Part shown: one piece after another, positions 24,241 to 35,724 of the stretch
Position numbering within the stretch: the stretch's first letter is position 1
How the letters are laid out: each line of letters starts with the position of its first letter
DNA from: Boswellia sacra
Lineage: Eukaryota > Streptophyta > Magnoliopsida > Sapindales > Burseraceae
Length of the DNA stretch: 64,000 nucleotides
Reading direction: 5' to 3'
Assembly (NCBI GenBank): GCA_013180625.2
Contig: SNVD02004565.1
Coordinates: 1,612,001 to 1,676,000, forward strand
Notes under the pieces: generated by a model
What the model was told of the DNA's origin: nothing
The model's database searches: none
Seen by the model: the letters and a program-made list of their open reading frames with translations, nothing else
Translations under genes and position numbers: made by a program

Positions 24241-26760
24241 ATTGAAAGGGATGTAATTGGGTGCTCCTTGGAAATGACTCTCTCAGCATTTGTCCCCAAA
24301 TTCAGTATCCGAATTTCCTTGTTTGAGAAAATGCTGATAATATTTTCCCCATTTGGCGTCACAGCAAGATCAGAGACCTTGGGCATCCTCATTCCCTTCC
24401 GTGCTTTCATCTCGTTCCCATCACAGTCCCACATGAAGATGCCCCTTTCAAGGTCAGAACTGCCACGCACAAGTCGCTTTGAGTCGGGAAACCAAGCACA
24501 TGAGCTGACAATGAAGCCATGATCTCCAAATGTATGCTTGCATATACCTGTTTCCACATCCCAAAGCTTGAGAACTTCCCCATTGCCACATGTAAGTAGC
24601 TTTAAGTTATCAAGGCTCCATGCAACAAAGGAAACTGGTTTTTGATGTCTTCGAAGTGTGTGTTTCAATGTCAGCGAACCGTCTTCTAGCACCTAGCAGC
24701 AAAATTAAAGAAAAGTGAATCACTTTAAAGTTTATGTGGTAATATGGCTAGCAAGTTAATATGACATACATGCAAATCGGAGAACATATAAACATGTCAT
24801 ATCTTAAGTCCTTAACAATCATTTGTTTCACTAAACAACTACCTACTACAGGAAGGGGTTCATCAAATCTATAATAGATAGCCCTTAAACATTTCTATTT
24901 ACATTTATCAGATGACTTAAATAAAACATAACAAGCAAAAAGCAATATTAAGAATCTAGACCCAACACTTTGAAAGTACATTATCAGAATTGCTTATGGG
25001 TGTGTGCAACTTATCTATTTTTAAAATAGCAAAGTTTACCATCAAAGCATCATAAACCAAACTTCACTTAATACTTCTCACAGGCAGTACCACAATTTGT
25101 CATATGAGCATTACCTTCCATATGATGGCTGTGCAGTCACTTGATGAAGAGGCTAAGTACTCCCCGTTATTAGAAAATTGTGCAAACCAAACCTCATTCT
25201 TGTGCTTAGTTAATATCTGCAAAAATAAACACCACAAAAGTTGCATATGCAAATAAACACACACACTAAACATACACAGTCGCAAAACAATTGAGAGAAA
25301 TTAAAACAAGCAAATTTGTTTTGTCACAATGTTTTTAAATTCTTTCTTCCAGTTATGCCTAAATAAAATTTTCTTCAGCTCTAAACAAATGCAATTATCT
25401 AAAAGCACAATCCAAAGCTCTTTGATGAATTCACAATGAACAGAAGTCTGTTTCTGTTACTACATATCAGGTTCAAGACCTGCTACTTCACACTGAAATT
25501 ATTGAAAAGAATATTATTGCGGAAGACACGAACTCAAAGCCACCATTTTCTCGTACAACACATTTTCTCTTTCAAACATCAGAGGGTGGAAAAAACTATC
25601 ATTTTATGATAATGACTTGGATCAAATGTAGTCAACCTTGATTATACAAAGGTGCAACCATGAAAATATGGCATTTGTGCATTCCTTCATTCTATTCAGG
25701 GTAAAAATAAAAAAACATGTAGTAGAAATGAAAGAAAAAATGGTTGTTTTGTCAGATGGTGTGTTCTAAGGACATTTATCAATAATTCTGGTGTGCTCTG
25801 ATAAATCCTTTTTACATGTGTATGCTTACTAAAAGTGCTGGAAGAAAAGTACAGATGAATTTTGCGACAATTATAAGCTTATTGGCTAGACTTACATGAC
25901 TGTGAATATGTCAAACTTTCGTTCTGAACCTTTTTGACAGATTATGTTATATGGGTACTCATCAAACAAATGTACCTTCCAGGAAATTTTTACAGTCTCA
26001 TCGAGAAATCATGATAAGGAAGAAAACGAATCAATATTTTTGTTCTTTGTTCTACGTAAGATTTTAAGAAACAGGACACAGGAGAAAGGCATATCTTGAT
26101 CAGCTCTTTGAATGTTTCATTTTCAAGTGGAACGTAGGTTATAAAACATTTGAGTTGATAAATGACAAATACTGAATCCTAAAAACTCAAGATGCGACAC
26201 GTCTTAAAATCCAGCTTTTTTTATGTCGGTACTTAGAACCAATTATTTTAGCAGTTCCCTTAGAATAACTCTCAAGACACAACAGTAAAATACACAAACA
26301 ATCAGATAACATAGCAATCAGCATGTCAATTAGAAATACTCTGCATCCAACAACCAAAAAAAAAATTCTATAGAAAATATAATAATTCAAAACAACAATT
26401 AAAATAAAACTTGTAGCACTAGATTTATCATAGCAGCAAGAAGAGCACCTGCAGAGTCTCCGTAAGGACTTGATATCTGCCACAACAATGATCCTCATAA
26501 AGTGAAACCTCTCCAGGTGAATTGTGATACAAACACGAATCAATCTGTGATGTAATAGCAGTTTCTACAAGATGTTCCAACCGTCTTTCAGGCAGAACAA
26601 TTGGTGGAGGAAACAACTTCTCCAACTCCACCAACAACCTCTTTCTAAACTCAGAACAAGCATTATATTGAGTATAAGGGAGAACAATGACAGTTTGTTT
26701 GTGAAGATGGGTTATTGAAAACTGGGCTCGAACCCTATTAGCTTGAAGAGGGAAAAGGGC
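24241..26760 (-). pseudogene. Truncated WD40 (WDR26-like) gene fragment with introns
   Basis: Three minus-strand exon segments with normal splice borders: from about 26760 to 26449 (ITHLHKQTVIVLPYTQ, then LPERRLEHLVETAITSQ and SLYEDHCCGR), 25115-25216 ([14 protein letters not shown], first WD repeat) and about 24241-24692 (HQKPVSFVAW, then LKLWDVETG, WFPDSKRLVRG and IRILNLGTN). The order matches plant WDR26/CTLH-complex WD40 proteins: the segment after the CTLH region plus about the first half of the propeller. Similarity stops after ITSLSI, so the last WD repeats are missing, and the LisH/CTLH N-terminus is absent. Retained introns point to DNA-level capture, not retroposition. It lies wholly inside the Mutator-like insertion. 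The captured exons keep an open frame, so a transcript could be made, but a functional propeller could not. Confidence 0.82.
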
Positions 26761-27370
26761 GGAAGGGCCGGTGAATGGGTGAAGAAGAGTGGAAGAGGCA
26801 ATGAGAGGAGGAGAGACTTTGGGTTGATTGTACTAGTAGGGTTACAGACCGAAGCTTGATGCCGAGTCTCTGCATTTTGTCGCAGTACAAAGCAAGAGAA
26901 GAAAAGGATGATTGGATTCGAAGGTTTAAGCGACGAACTTTGTGAGCGATTGTAAGAGAAGATCGTTGAATTCAAAAAGACCAAAAACCAACAAACAAAC
27001 AATCTCATATAAAACCCACAAATAGTTTCGTATTCTTTCTCATTTTTTGAAAAAATAACAATCTCCCACAAATTCAACTAGACAATACAAGAAAACAACA
27101 ACGTTGAACTATTGTTAAAAAGACTTACAGTTGTGAGGTTGCATGTTTCAAGAAGCTAGAAATTGGGTCCAGGCGTTGTGCAGAGAAGGACATCCATGTC
27201 TTCAAGGTTGAAGATAACCGGCTCATCAGGTTGCTGGTAAATGTTTCAAAAAATAGCCACTTTAATGGGAGCCGTTAGATTGGCTGTTAAGAGTAAAGCT
27301 TTAATCCGACGGACAAAATTTCTGCTGTATCAGTCCAGTAGCTGGACTGTAGTAGGACTCGCATGTATCC

Positions 27371-28504
27371 CAAATATTGCATGCGGTGATGAAAGTACCT
27401 GTCCATATATAGTGCACTTCGAGGACCGTCTGAGCGAATGATTTGAATTTGGTTGATGTCATGTCCTTTGTTTTCCTTGCAAATGGGAAAGTTATCCTAG
27501 CTGTCAGTAACTCAACGGTGAGAACTGATTCACAAAAATGGTATTCATAATTGTATATATACGTCTAGATAATGAAAACACACAAGCGATGATAGGAACA
27601 AAGAAAGCAATAGTGATGAGCCTAATTTTGTTAATATTTTACGAAGAATCTTATGAAAATTAAACATTTTATTAATTTTGATTTTAATAGGAGGATTAGT
27701 TCCTTTTGGAAATAATCAACCTGCCTTGTAACGTGTATGATATTCAATTTCATGCTTCATCATAAAAACAAGACGTACAGGGTTGCCACCTAATGCATTT
27801 CTTAATTCATTAATTATTATCAAATGCTCATTGGTTGATTTATAAATTCTTTTAGATGTCGAAATAATTTATTTAAATATAAAATTAGTGTTAAGCTCAC
27901 TCTTATTAGTTTAAGTTTTTGATAAAATGACAAACTTAATATATATCAGAACCATTTGATCCAACAGTCTAAACCCATAAAGATTGTGAAACTCGCTCTG
28001 TCCACGAGCGTGTAAGCAAAACAGTAATACTTTTCACGTAAGTTTAAGTTTTGAAGCAAAATGACAAACTTATTATAACTAATTAATTTACATAAACCAT
28101 ATTTGAAATTAGTTATCATTATTATCTTAATAATATTACACCGCAAATGCCAATATGATATCCTTTTTATTAACACAAATATAGGAATTTGTTATTATTA
28201 CTTTTGAGGCCAAATTGTGAAAAAGCTTATGGAGTAGCGCCAAATTAAACCTTGTAGAGTCCAAAGACACAACGTCTCGAATCTCTCAATCGACGACGCC
28301 GTTTGAGGACTACTTTCTCGAATGTTGACACCGGCAGCTTAACAGGAAAGATATTGAACGTAATCTATCAACATTTCTGGACTTTTCTTGTTATCAGTAT
28401 TTTTTTCTTATTATATTATAATATAGCACATGATCGGAAAGGCAGAGAGTACAACTAATGAAACGTTTTGTGAGCTCCTGAACTATCAATAGGCATTTTT
28501 GTAA
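27371..28504. repeat. Flank of the duplicated Csl block, copy 1
   Basis: Closely matches 41056-42157 (for example GTGCACTTCGAGGACCG and CCTGCCTT...AACGTGTATGATATTC), with small indels. It includes the remnant related to the exon-like fragment at 3210-3390. Homology ends at GCATTTTTGTAA (28504 / 42157), where the second Mutator-like remnant starts. Confidence 0.8.
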
Positions 28505-28984
28505 GAGAAAATTGAGAAAATAGACATAATTAGGGGGTTTTATTGAAATTTAGACATATTATAAAAAATTTTTATGTCATAGACACTTTCTTGACAAAAA
28601 GACTCAAATACCCTTGTCTAATCAATTTTTTCTCAAAACCTTATTAATTCCCGCTTCCGACAAAAATAAAGAAAGTAAGTAAACGAAATAAAGAACAAAG
28701 AAACCAGTCACTCCTCCATACACTTCATTGTCCGAAACAACTTCAACAGCTGAAGCTGAGCAAATCTGATAAGAACAACTTTCCTTAATCTCTCTCTAAA
28801 TGGCATGAAAATTTCATTATGTTGTAATGTTTTCATTATTGATCGTTTTGGTAACTGTCAACCGCATTATATAGCTTAAATATGGGATATGTATGTGAAC
28901 TAAGGTTAGAGATAGTACCATTTTTGTGAAAATTTGCTGGAAATTGACAGTCATTGTGAGAAAATCGGGTATCGTTGTCGACGG

Positions 28985-29465
28985 ATGAAGAAGACGAGAT
29001 TTGTCGAGTGTCGAGCAGTTTTGCCGGATCGAATCTCGACACGTCAGATGGCAGTATCGAGTGTCTAGGCGTTGTGTCGATTCTAGATTCGAGTGTCGAG
29101 CGTTCGAGTTTCGTCGAGCGTCTAGTGGAGTGACGAACTTGACGAAAGTTGGATGCAAATTTCGTCGAGTTCGTGTGTTGAGTGTCGAGCGTCTAGCTTT
29201 CATCTGACATGTCGAGTATCGGATACGTAGAAACCGACATATAGATGTCTCGAATCATGTGTGTCGAGTATCATCAAGAGTCGTTAGTCGAGCATCGAGA
29301 CTCGTGTGTTGAGCATTTCAGTTTGTGCGTCGAGTGGAGTGTCGAATATGTCGGTTGTCGGATGTGTCGAATTCATGTGTCGAGTATGTGTGTCATGTTG
29401 GTCGAGCGTTGGTCGTTGTGCGTCGTGTGTCGAGTGTCGAGTGTTTTACCATCGAGTGTCGTCGA
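28985..29465. repeat. TCGAG-rich minisatellite-like tract
   Basis: The pentamer-to-octamer words GTCGAG, TGTCGAG and GTGTCGAG recur dozens of times in about 480 bp, irregularly spaced, giving a local GC and CpG peak in AT-rich surroundings. Long open frames on both strands here arise from the repetition and are not genes. Confidence 0.75.
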
Positions 29466-29555
29466 AAGATTAGGCAGAAATGTCATTTTTGTGCCTTTTG
29501 TAAGCAATTTCCTAATGATTTTTTGTCCACAAACCTTATATGATATGTCTTTGTC

Positions 29556-29789
29556 ATGCAAGAAATGGAAGCTTTACGCATACTTATTCTATACAATGGT
29601 TCTTGGACTATGCAAGAGAACGATGATTATTTGTACACCGGTGGGAGGGCAAAGCCATTGATAATTTGTAAGTGTGCTACCTATAATGAGTTAGTTGACT
29701 GTATTAGTACTGAAATGGATTGGGATCTTCATAAGCATAAAATGAGTTTAGAGGTTCAATTTCTTTTTAAGGGTGTTCCGCCAATGTGA
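29556..29789 (+). pseudogene. mudrA N-terminal fragment
   Basis: A 77-codon frame with ILYNGSWTMQENDDYLYTGG and TYNELVDCISTEMDWD resembles the N-terminal domain at the start of plant MuDR-family transposases. It ends at a TGA with in-frame continuation (TPIETDKDVCFF) after it. The zinc-binding and DDE transposase domains are absent. Placed by motif style only. Confidence 0.55.
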
Positions 29790-30109
29790 ACTCCTATTGA
29801 GACTGACAAAGATGTTTGTTTCTTTATACAACATTGTTTGGAGGACCTATAGTCATATACGCGGAGCGCACTCGCCTCCACTATACCATAAAAATGTATA
29901 CAACCGAAAAACATGAGAAACATATATGTACTAATGCCACCGAAAAAATATATATTTACAAGTTTTCGTACCACTATGCATGAAAACCATGTGCGACTAT
30001 ACCAAAAAATATCACTATACAATAATGTGTAAATATCCGCAAACTATCTACCGAAAAAAATGTATAACTAAACATAATATAAACATAATATATACAATGC
30101 AAGGTGATA

Positions 30110-32372
30110 TCATGGTACAATCGTGCTCGGCTGCTGCTCAACCTCCGCTGAATCAACGTCATCATGCCCAATGGTGGTCGTAACATCTGCTGACATAACA
30201 TCAGCAGTCCCAGTAGTGGCCACAACATCAACAGGCACAAGATCAGTAGGCGCTGTGAAGGCCCCAACCTCGGAGGGCGCAATGACAGTCGTAGCGACCT
30301 CTTGTGTCTGTGGATGAAGGTGATTGATCCCAAGTTGTACCGCCATTCTCTCCTGCAGGCATTCGTCCGTGAATGCCTTAATGTCTATCAGTGGAACGCC
30401 CCCTGCTAGGAACTCGATGTACTTCAAACTGTACATGCCATATGCTCCTCCCCTAGGCTTCTGCTGTGGCACCTGGGTCTTGTCCTTGATGCGCATAATG
30501 TCGTATGGGGTTGGGGGATAGTCAGGAATACCGTAAACATCCATTGACACCATACGGGATATCAGCTCAGTCAGGCACCGGATTGTCTCTACGACTGTGT
30601 TTGTGGAAGCATGCCCAATAGTTGAGTCATATATGACAACGTGACGGCGATTCAATTCCACCTCAGCTGCCACCCAATGATCGTCGCCGATGTTAACAGG
30701 GAGATAGAGCTGAAAGGGAAATTAACAACATAGAAATCAATTACAACATTTCAAATAAAATGGCACATACTAACTTTGTGAATATAAATGTTCTCACTCT
30801 ATCCACTTCGACCCATGGTCTTCCAACGAGGGGCTACTGTCCCAGGACAAACTGGATCATTTAATCCTCGCTCACCTAGTTAATGTCATCCAGTTTGTCC
30901 GAGTATTGTTCCCACGACGACTTCAATTTCAACTGCAAGTTCATGAGTTCGGTTAGCGCATTGAAGGAATCAGAAATTACCTTTAAATTCAGATGTTTAT
31001 GAAATACGTACCCAAAAAGTGGTGTCCAGGAAAGCAGACCTCTAGACACCAGGTTTGACCATAGCACAAGCTCTGCAGCGTAGCATCCACAAGTAGTTAA
31101 CCATGTGCTTAATACAGTAATAGCTATCAATATTAATTCCAAATGTATATCGCAATATTGGACAGCAGGAGATGGACTTAAACTACCTCAGATGCAAGCC
31201 AGTCTGATGGCGTCAGCAGCGTCTTAAAGAACTGACGATCAGCGCTGCAAACGCCCAAATCAATATCAACCTCGATGTCCCCCAGCTATGCATCGAATGC
31301 ATCGACAACAGCCCTTGCTAGGGGGGCACATGGGTCAAAAAGAGGAACCCGAGTCCACAAGATGACACCATGCCTGCATCCGCTGATGGCTGTTGATATG
31401 TCTCTCATTGGCTGAGCAACAGGGGCCTCGGACTATACATGCTGGTCGTCTGCGGCTTTCTCTTGAGGCTGAACCCTCGCCCTCTTCCTACCCGATAGAC
31501 TGACAAAAGGGCTCCGCTTATACTTTGTTGAAGGTAGGCGACGGCCTCAGAGCAAAACTAAGCCTATCGGAGGAGCATCGGCTGCACGAACACCCATGTC
31601 CACGAAATCAGGTTCCGTTGGCTGCTGACCTTCACAGTCATCAGTTGAACCTCCGACGGAATCTCCATCTGAATCCTAAAATACAGCAAACCTCAAGGTC
31701 AGCTTAAGTGTGGAAATCACATAATCTATTTTGTAAATATTATAACGTACCATGTTAGCATATCCGAAGTGGCCACCCAGGTGCACAACAGCTTTACACA
31801 GAAGAACTATCTCCTCCCGAATTTCCTTGTTCTCCGCCTGTAACAATGCAAGCTCATGCAAAACTATGCTCTGGAACTTATCGTGGATCGGTTGCGCCTA
31901 TCTGTCATTATTAACGAGAGCCTTCATAAACCAACGAAGCAGCAAATGTAAACGGATAATAATATGAATGTAAATTCATATTGCATACCTGCGAGCTTGG
32001 AGGAACATCATGTACAGGAAGGGAATTGTCACGGTGGATGGTCGCACGACCCGACATCGGAATCGAATCTCTTGGATGTCCATAGCTATAGAATGGCTCT
32101 GACGCAGGACTGAAGGGGGTACTGCCTCTGTCCACGTTTGCCCCTACGTCAAGACTAGCTGTGTCTCTTGCTAGCTCCACATCAGGTTTAACAGGGGAAC
32201 TACGACCAGTAGGAAGTGGAGCTGATGGACCCTTAGGAGGTGGAGCTGATAGACACTCTGTCGGAAGTGACTCAATGCTCTTAATGGGCAATAATGGAGC
32301 ATCCACAGCTGTTGTCCAAGCCACATGTGCACCCCTTCGGATGCCAACTATATCAGCGAGCCTTATAGACCA
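30110..32372 (-). pseudogene. Ulp1/C48-like cysteine protease gene of the Mutator-like remnant
   Basis: Segments in order on the minus strand: a Pro/Ser-rich N-terminal part (about 31989-32372, ending before a GT at DVPPSSQ), a short coiled segment (31751-31890; LHELALLQAENKEIREEIVL), an acidic segment (31580-31676; DSDGDSVGGSTDD) that reaches a stop, then decayed sequence including RQFFKTLLTPSDWL (about 31190-31235). Last comes the protease core at 30110-30716: LPVNIGDDHW supplies the catalytic His, VIYDST a candidate Asp, and GGAYGMYSLKYIEFL occupies the site where family members have GDCG, so the catalytic Cys is replaced by Tyr. Introns, stops and the lost Cys mean it is dead. Its 5' end is fused to gene D. 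Confidence 0.65.
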
Positions 32373-35300
32373 CTGTGATAGAGTATGTACGTTGTAAGTC
32401 ATAAAATGTGCAACAGGAATGTAAATGCCCGATTCCTGAACCTGCATATAAAAACATATTGACACATTTCAGGCAGTTAGTTGCATAGAAGAATGTGGCA
32501 TGTTTCAAGTTTCGTGGTCTCACCTTAGGCAAGAAATTGGAGTTGGCGATGATGCAGTAAGCTGGAAGAGCAGCATAGCACAACTCAAGAATGGAACGTA
32601 GGCCCCAGATAAGGACCCACAAATAACCCAAACATTGTCTGAATTGGAGCTTGCCGCAGAGGCTGCAAAATATGGGGCTGTGTTTGCTGAATAGAATTTC
32701 AAGTAGGCCAGTAGCCCACCTGTAACGACCCTTCCCTCGCCCGATCTCTCCCGGGCGCACACGGACCCCCTGGGCACACGGGCCCCCTGCCAAGCCAAGG
32801 GGCCACAGGTACATGGTCTCACACTCCAAGGTATTGTCCGCTCTGGGCCCACTTGCCCGAATGGTACTCACTTCGAACTCCAATAGCCTTTGGGGTCTTG
32901 GGTTCGAGTGGGGGAGGCGTCACTGGGTGTAGATACCCAGTGGACAAAACCGTGCGGGCCAGTGGGCCCAGAGCGGACAATACCTTGGAGTGTGAGACCA
33001 TGTACCTGTGGCCCGGTGGCTTGGCAGGGGGCCCGTGTGCGCCCGGGAGAGATCGGGCGGGGGATGGGTCGTTACACCACCTTTTCTGTTGCGTCATTGA
33101 TGTCGGCCCGCTTGAGGGGGCACAACCCAGAAAGGCTGGTGCGTTGGGTGAGCAAAATGTGGATCTCCTGACGTTTTTATGGATTATTAACCCAGTGAGG
33201 ATATCTTCATTTTTGGAACCGTATAGCCATCCAACCTGAAAATAGAGCAATCACAATATGAGATCGAAAATACCAAACTTTCGTTATTATACAAATATCT
33301 CAGTTTGTGCTTGATCAATGTCGGTCTTTTGTTGCTAACCTTTGTACCCCAGTTAGTACCATCCTCATAGGCACAACCTGCAACTTGATAAGCTGCTTCA
33401 ACAGAAATTGGAAGTTTCCGTGTGCAATCTGTCTTTCCTTGCATAGCATGAACAACTGACTTGATCAACTCCTTTGAACTTCCGAATTCCTTACTTATTC
33501 GTTTGTCCTCAGTTAATTTCGCTGCAAAAGATAGAAATGACCATCAGCTTACCGGCCGCTAATTTATGTTTCACTATAACGTCTTAACAAAGTTAAAAGA
33601 TTAGTGATATAATTTCTTCTGCTCTCAATGTCTTTTGTATTAGTTCTTGCCTTTCACTTGAAACAGATCTAATCAAAACTATTTGAAGAAACGAAAAGTA
33701 GTTTCGTGGATGAAAATGTGAGTTCTTGAATCAAATTAATGTGATATATGTTCGACATGCATGCATTATAAATAAGAAGAATGAATTAATTAAATTGACT
33801 GTTGATGTAAGTACCATTCACTAAAGCAACCCTTCCAATGTCATCCGGACATAGAAAACATCCAGTTCCTTCATAGAGAGGTCCTTGAATTCCCACAACT
33901 CCTTTTACCATATACTAACACATGTATATTTAATTAGCAGACAAAACATGTTAACTAATCAACATCTTTCCTATGTAGCTAGTTTAAAACAAATAAAATA
34001 TTTGTAAATTTAAGAATGTTTTTCTGCTTACTTCGTTCAAAATCACAACTTGGTCGGATGGTCCATCATAGAATAGTTGTGGAAATTGCACAAATCCGCA
34101 ATCTATTTCATTTCTGCAACCAAGAAGCAGACACATTGCTTCACGAACAATCTTTGGATTGTTGGCAAACATGTCGCAGTCCACATTAAGCACAAACGGA
34201 GCGTTTGTCATCAACCCAGAAACTCTACTCTGTTTTGCAAACCAAAAAAAAAAAAGGTTCCATATAATAATTATTGAAGTAAAATGATAAAGGGTGTCGA
34301 GCATTTACATCAAGTTTGGCTCACATGGTACAGAGAGGAACAACTTACTAGCACATTCATTTCTCCAGCTTTATAATTATGATTAAAATGCGGTTGCTTC
34401 TCTCTGGATACATAAATTAAATGCGGTACTCCATCTGAGGAGCTCTCCTCGTTCTCCCATATAACCTATTGAAATAAAAAAAATCTAAATAAATCTTGGA
34501 ATCTATAGCGAGAGCTTCATTTTCACATTTGTTATTTGATTGAAAAATGTATATAAATATAAAGTTTATATATGAAGCGATGGGTTCGTCATCAAATAAA
34601 TATTAATGTGAATTAATAAAAGAAAGTTGAAATAAATATTGATAAATAATGCAGTAATAAATTAGTGATGCCACAAGTTTTGTATATAGATTTTTTAAGG
34701 GCATCAGCTATGTACCTTGATTATAGTTGGATGGTTTCGGCAATCTATGTTGGAGAAAACAGAGAACTCGCTTGTTAGATCAATGGAACAAGACTGAGAA
34801 GACTTTTGGGCTGCGGCTTCTATTTTTTGGCTAAGCTGATTGTACATGTCCTACGATTAAAAAATGAAGACAGGTAAAAATTAAAATCTTCTTAATGTTA
34901 TATACTACTTGGTCAATGGAATTAATTACACAAATCTCACTTTCTTTTACCTTCATCTCTTTCCATTCTTCTTGGAATTGATCCCTTAAATTATTTGCAT
35001 CATGAGGCGGTGAAGACTCATTGGAGAAGTATCTAAAGGGAGCTCTAACTTGAACACTATACTTTTTACAAAATGGAACCCAGAGCTTAGCGAACTTAAA
35101 TGCTTCGACGAGAGAGTAGAAGACAAGAGGTGAGCAGCCATCATCGGATACGTAGCAAGCAAGCTTGTCAGCTGGATAATCCACTGCCAACAAAGAAAGC
35201 ACAGTGTTTACGGTGATGATAGGCGGCTCTAGCACGGGGTCCGCAGTCATCACAAACATGTCCACTGGGGGGAGATCAAGTACCCTACATTGAGGAAACA

Positions 35301-35724
35301 ACAATCCAGGAATGTAACTAAGAACATTAACTCATGCATGCATGCATAAATATAAATGTATCATAGCATAATGATCGATAGAGTGACTCATGAATAATCA
35401 ATTTTGAAATTATATTACTCACATTTCCTCCAGACGTTCCGGATATGTTTTGTATTCCATAGGAGTCCACTGGATGTTGGTGGTGAGAATCCAAATGAAG
35501 GTGAACCATGACTCGCATAAGAAAGCCATAAACCAAGCCAATCCATGATTTTGTAGAGATATGAGACGATAGATGAGAAGACAAAACAAAAAGAACAATA
35601 TGGTGACATTTAAAGCTCTTTGTGAAGTGTTTTTAATTGTAACTTTTTCATATAGCGGGAAAGAGATTGGCTTGGCCATTGGGAAGGCAGGCTTTCCTTT
35701 TAGCCGAATTTTTTTGTGATGCAA
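32373..35724 (-). pseudogene. CslB/CslH-type gene D, disrupted in exons 8 and 9
   Basis: Exons: 35423-35724, 34951-35284, 34716-34850, 34349-34465, 34032-34229, 33815-33914, 33340-33521, 8 in two parts (33077-33235 and 32524-32720), and 9 truncated (32373-32435). Exon 6 is 100 nt instead of 124: eight residues after GTGCF are missing, in frame. Motifs DDG, DCDMF, NED and QQKRW are readable, so the gene was intact before two hits. A 356-bp foldback insertion follows the QQKRW codons, and exon 9 is replaced after about 21 codons by a Mutator-like remnant. D keeps the ancestral exon order 1-9 that gene B has lost, making it the template for reading B. N-terminus: Met at 35724, or MAKPISF at 35679 by alignment. 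Confidence 0.88.
32721..33076. mobile_element. 356-bp GC-rich foldback (LTR-like) insertion in exon 8 of gene D
   Basis: Begins TGTAACGACCC and ends GGGTCGTTACA, flanked by a 5-bp duplication CCACC (32716-32720 and 33077-33081). The two ends are inverted copies over about 125 bp, differing mainly by a ~17-bp extra segment in the left arm. The arms enclose a ~90-bp loop. TG...CA ends with a 5-bp duplication suit a solo LTR or small LTR-derived element; the long inverted arms suit a foldback or MITE. The GC content is strikingly higher than the surroundings. It brings stop codons into exon 8. Confidence 0.85.

Larger units (their letters stand above)
19250..27360. mobile_element. Mutator-like non-autonomous element (Pack-MULE candidate)
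   Basis: An 8.1-kb insertion recognised by comparison with the paired locus at 41.05 kb, where the flanks are contiguous. It is bounded by a 10-bp direct repeat (GCATGTATCC). The first 39 bp (19250-19288) and the reverse complement of the last 39 bp (27322-27360) match at 27 positions, including GATACAGCAG. Such ends with a 9-10-bp duplication suit the Mutator superfamily. No transposase is seen inside. Content: AT-rich DNA (19.3-20.6 kb), a ~266-bp tandem array (20.65-22.5 kb), microsatellites, more AT-rich DNA, and an intron-bearing WD40 gene fragment (24.2-26.8 kb). Alternatively, two small related elements could flank an older insertion. Confidence 0.6.
28505..32372. mobile_element. Mutator-like element remnant with Ulp1-type protease gene
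   Basis: Left edge: homology to 42157 stops and a sequence resembling a plant MULE end begins (GAGAAAATTGAGAAAATAG). Inside are a short TCGAG-rich minisatellite, a plus-strand mudrA N-terminal fragment (29556-29789) and a minus-strand Ulp1/C48 protease-like gene (30110-32372). Right edge: an abrupt join to Csl exon 9 of gene D at about 32372. The main transposase domain and a matching right terminal repeat are not seen, so this is a deleted remnant. MULEs carrying Ulp1-like genes are known in plants (Kaonashi/KI type and cucurbit elements). Confidence 0.65.

Noticed and set aside
26187..27077. Minus-strand open frames over the WD40 fragment and its upstream DNA
   Set aside because: They read through introns or in the wrong frame of the WD40 exons.
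29245..29661. 138-codon open frame on the plus strand
   Set aside because: It is a by-product of the TCGAG-rich repeat (Val/Glu/Cys/Ser-rich low complexity) and resembles no protein.
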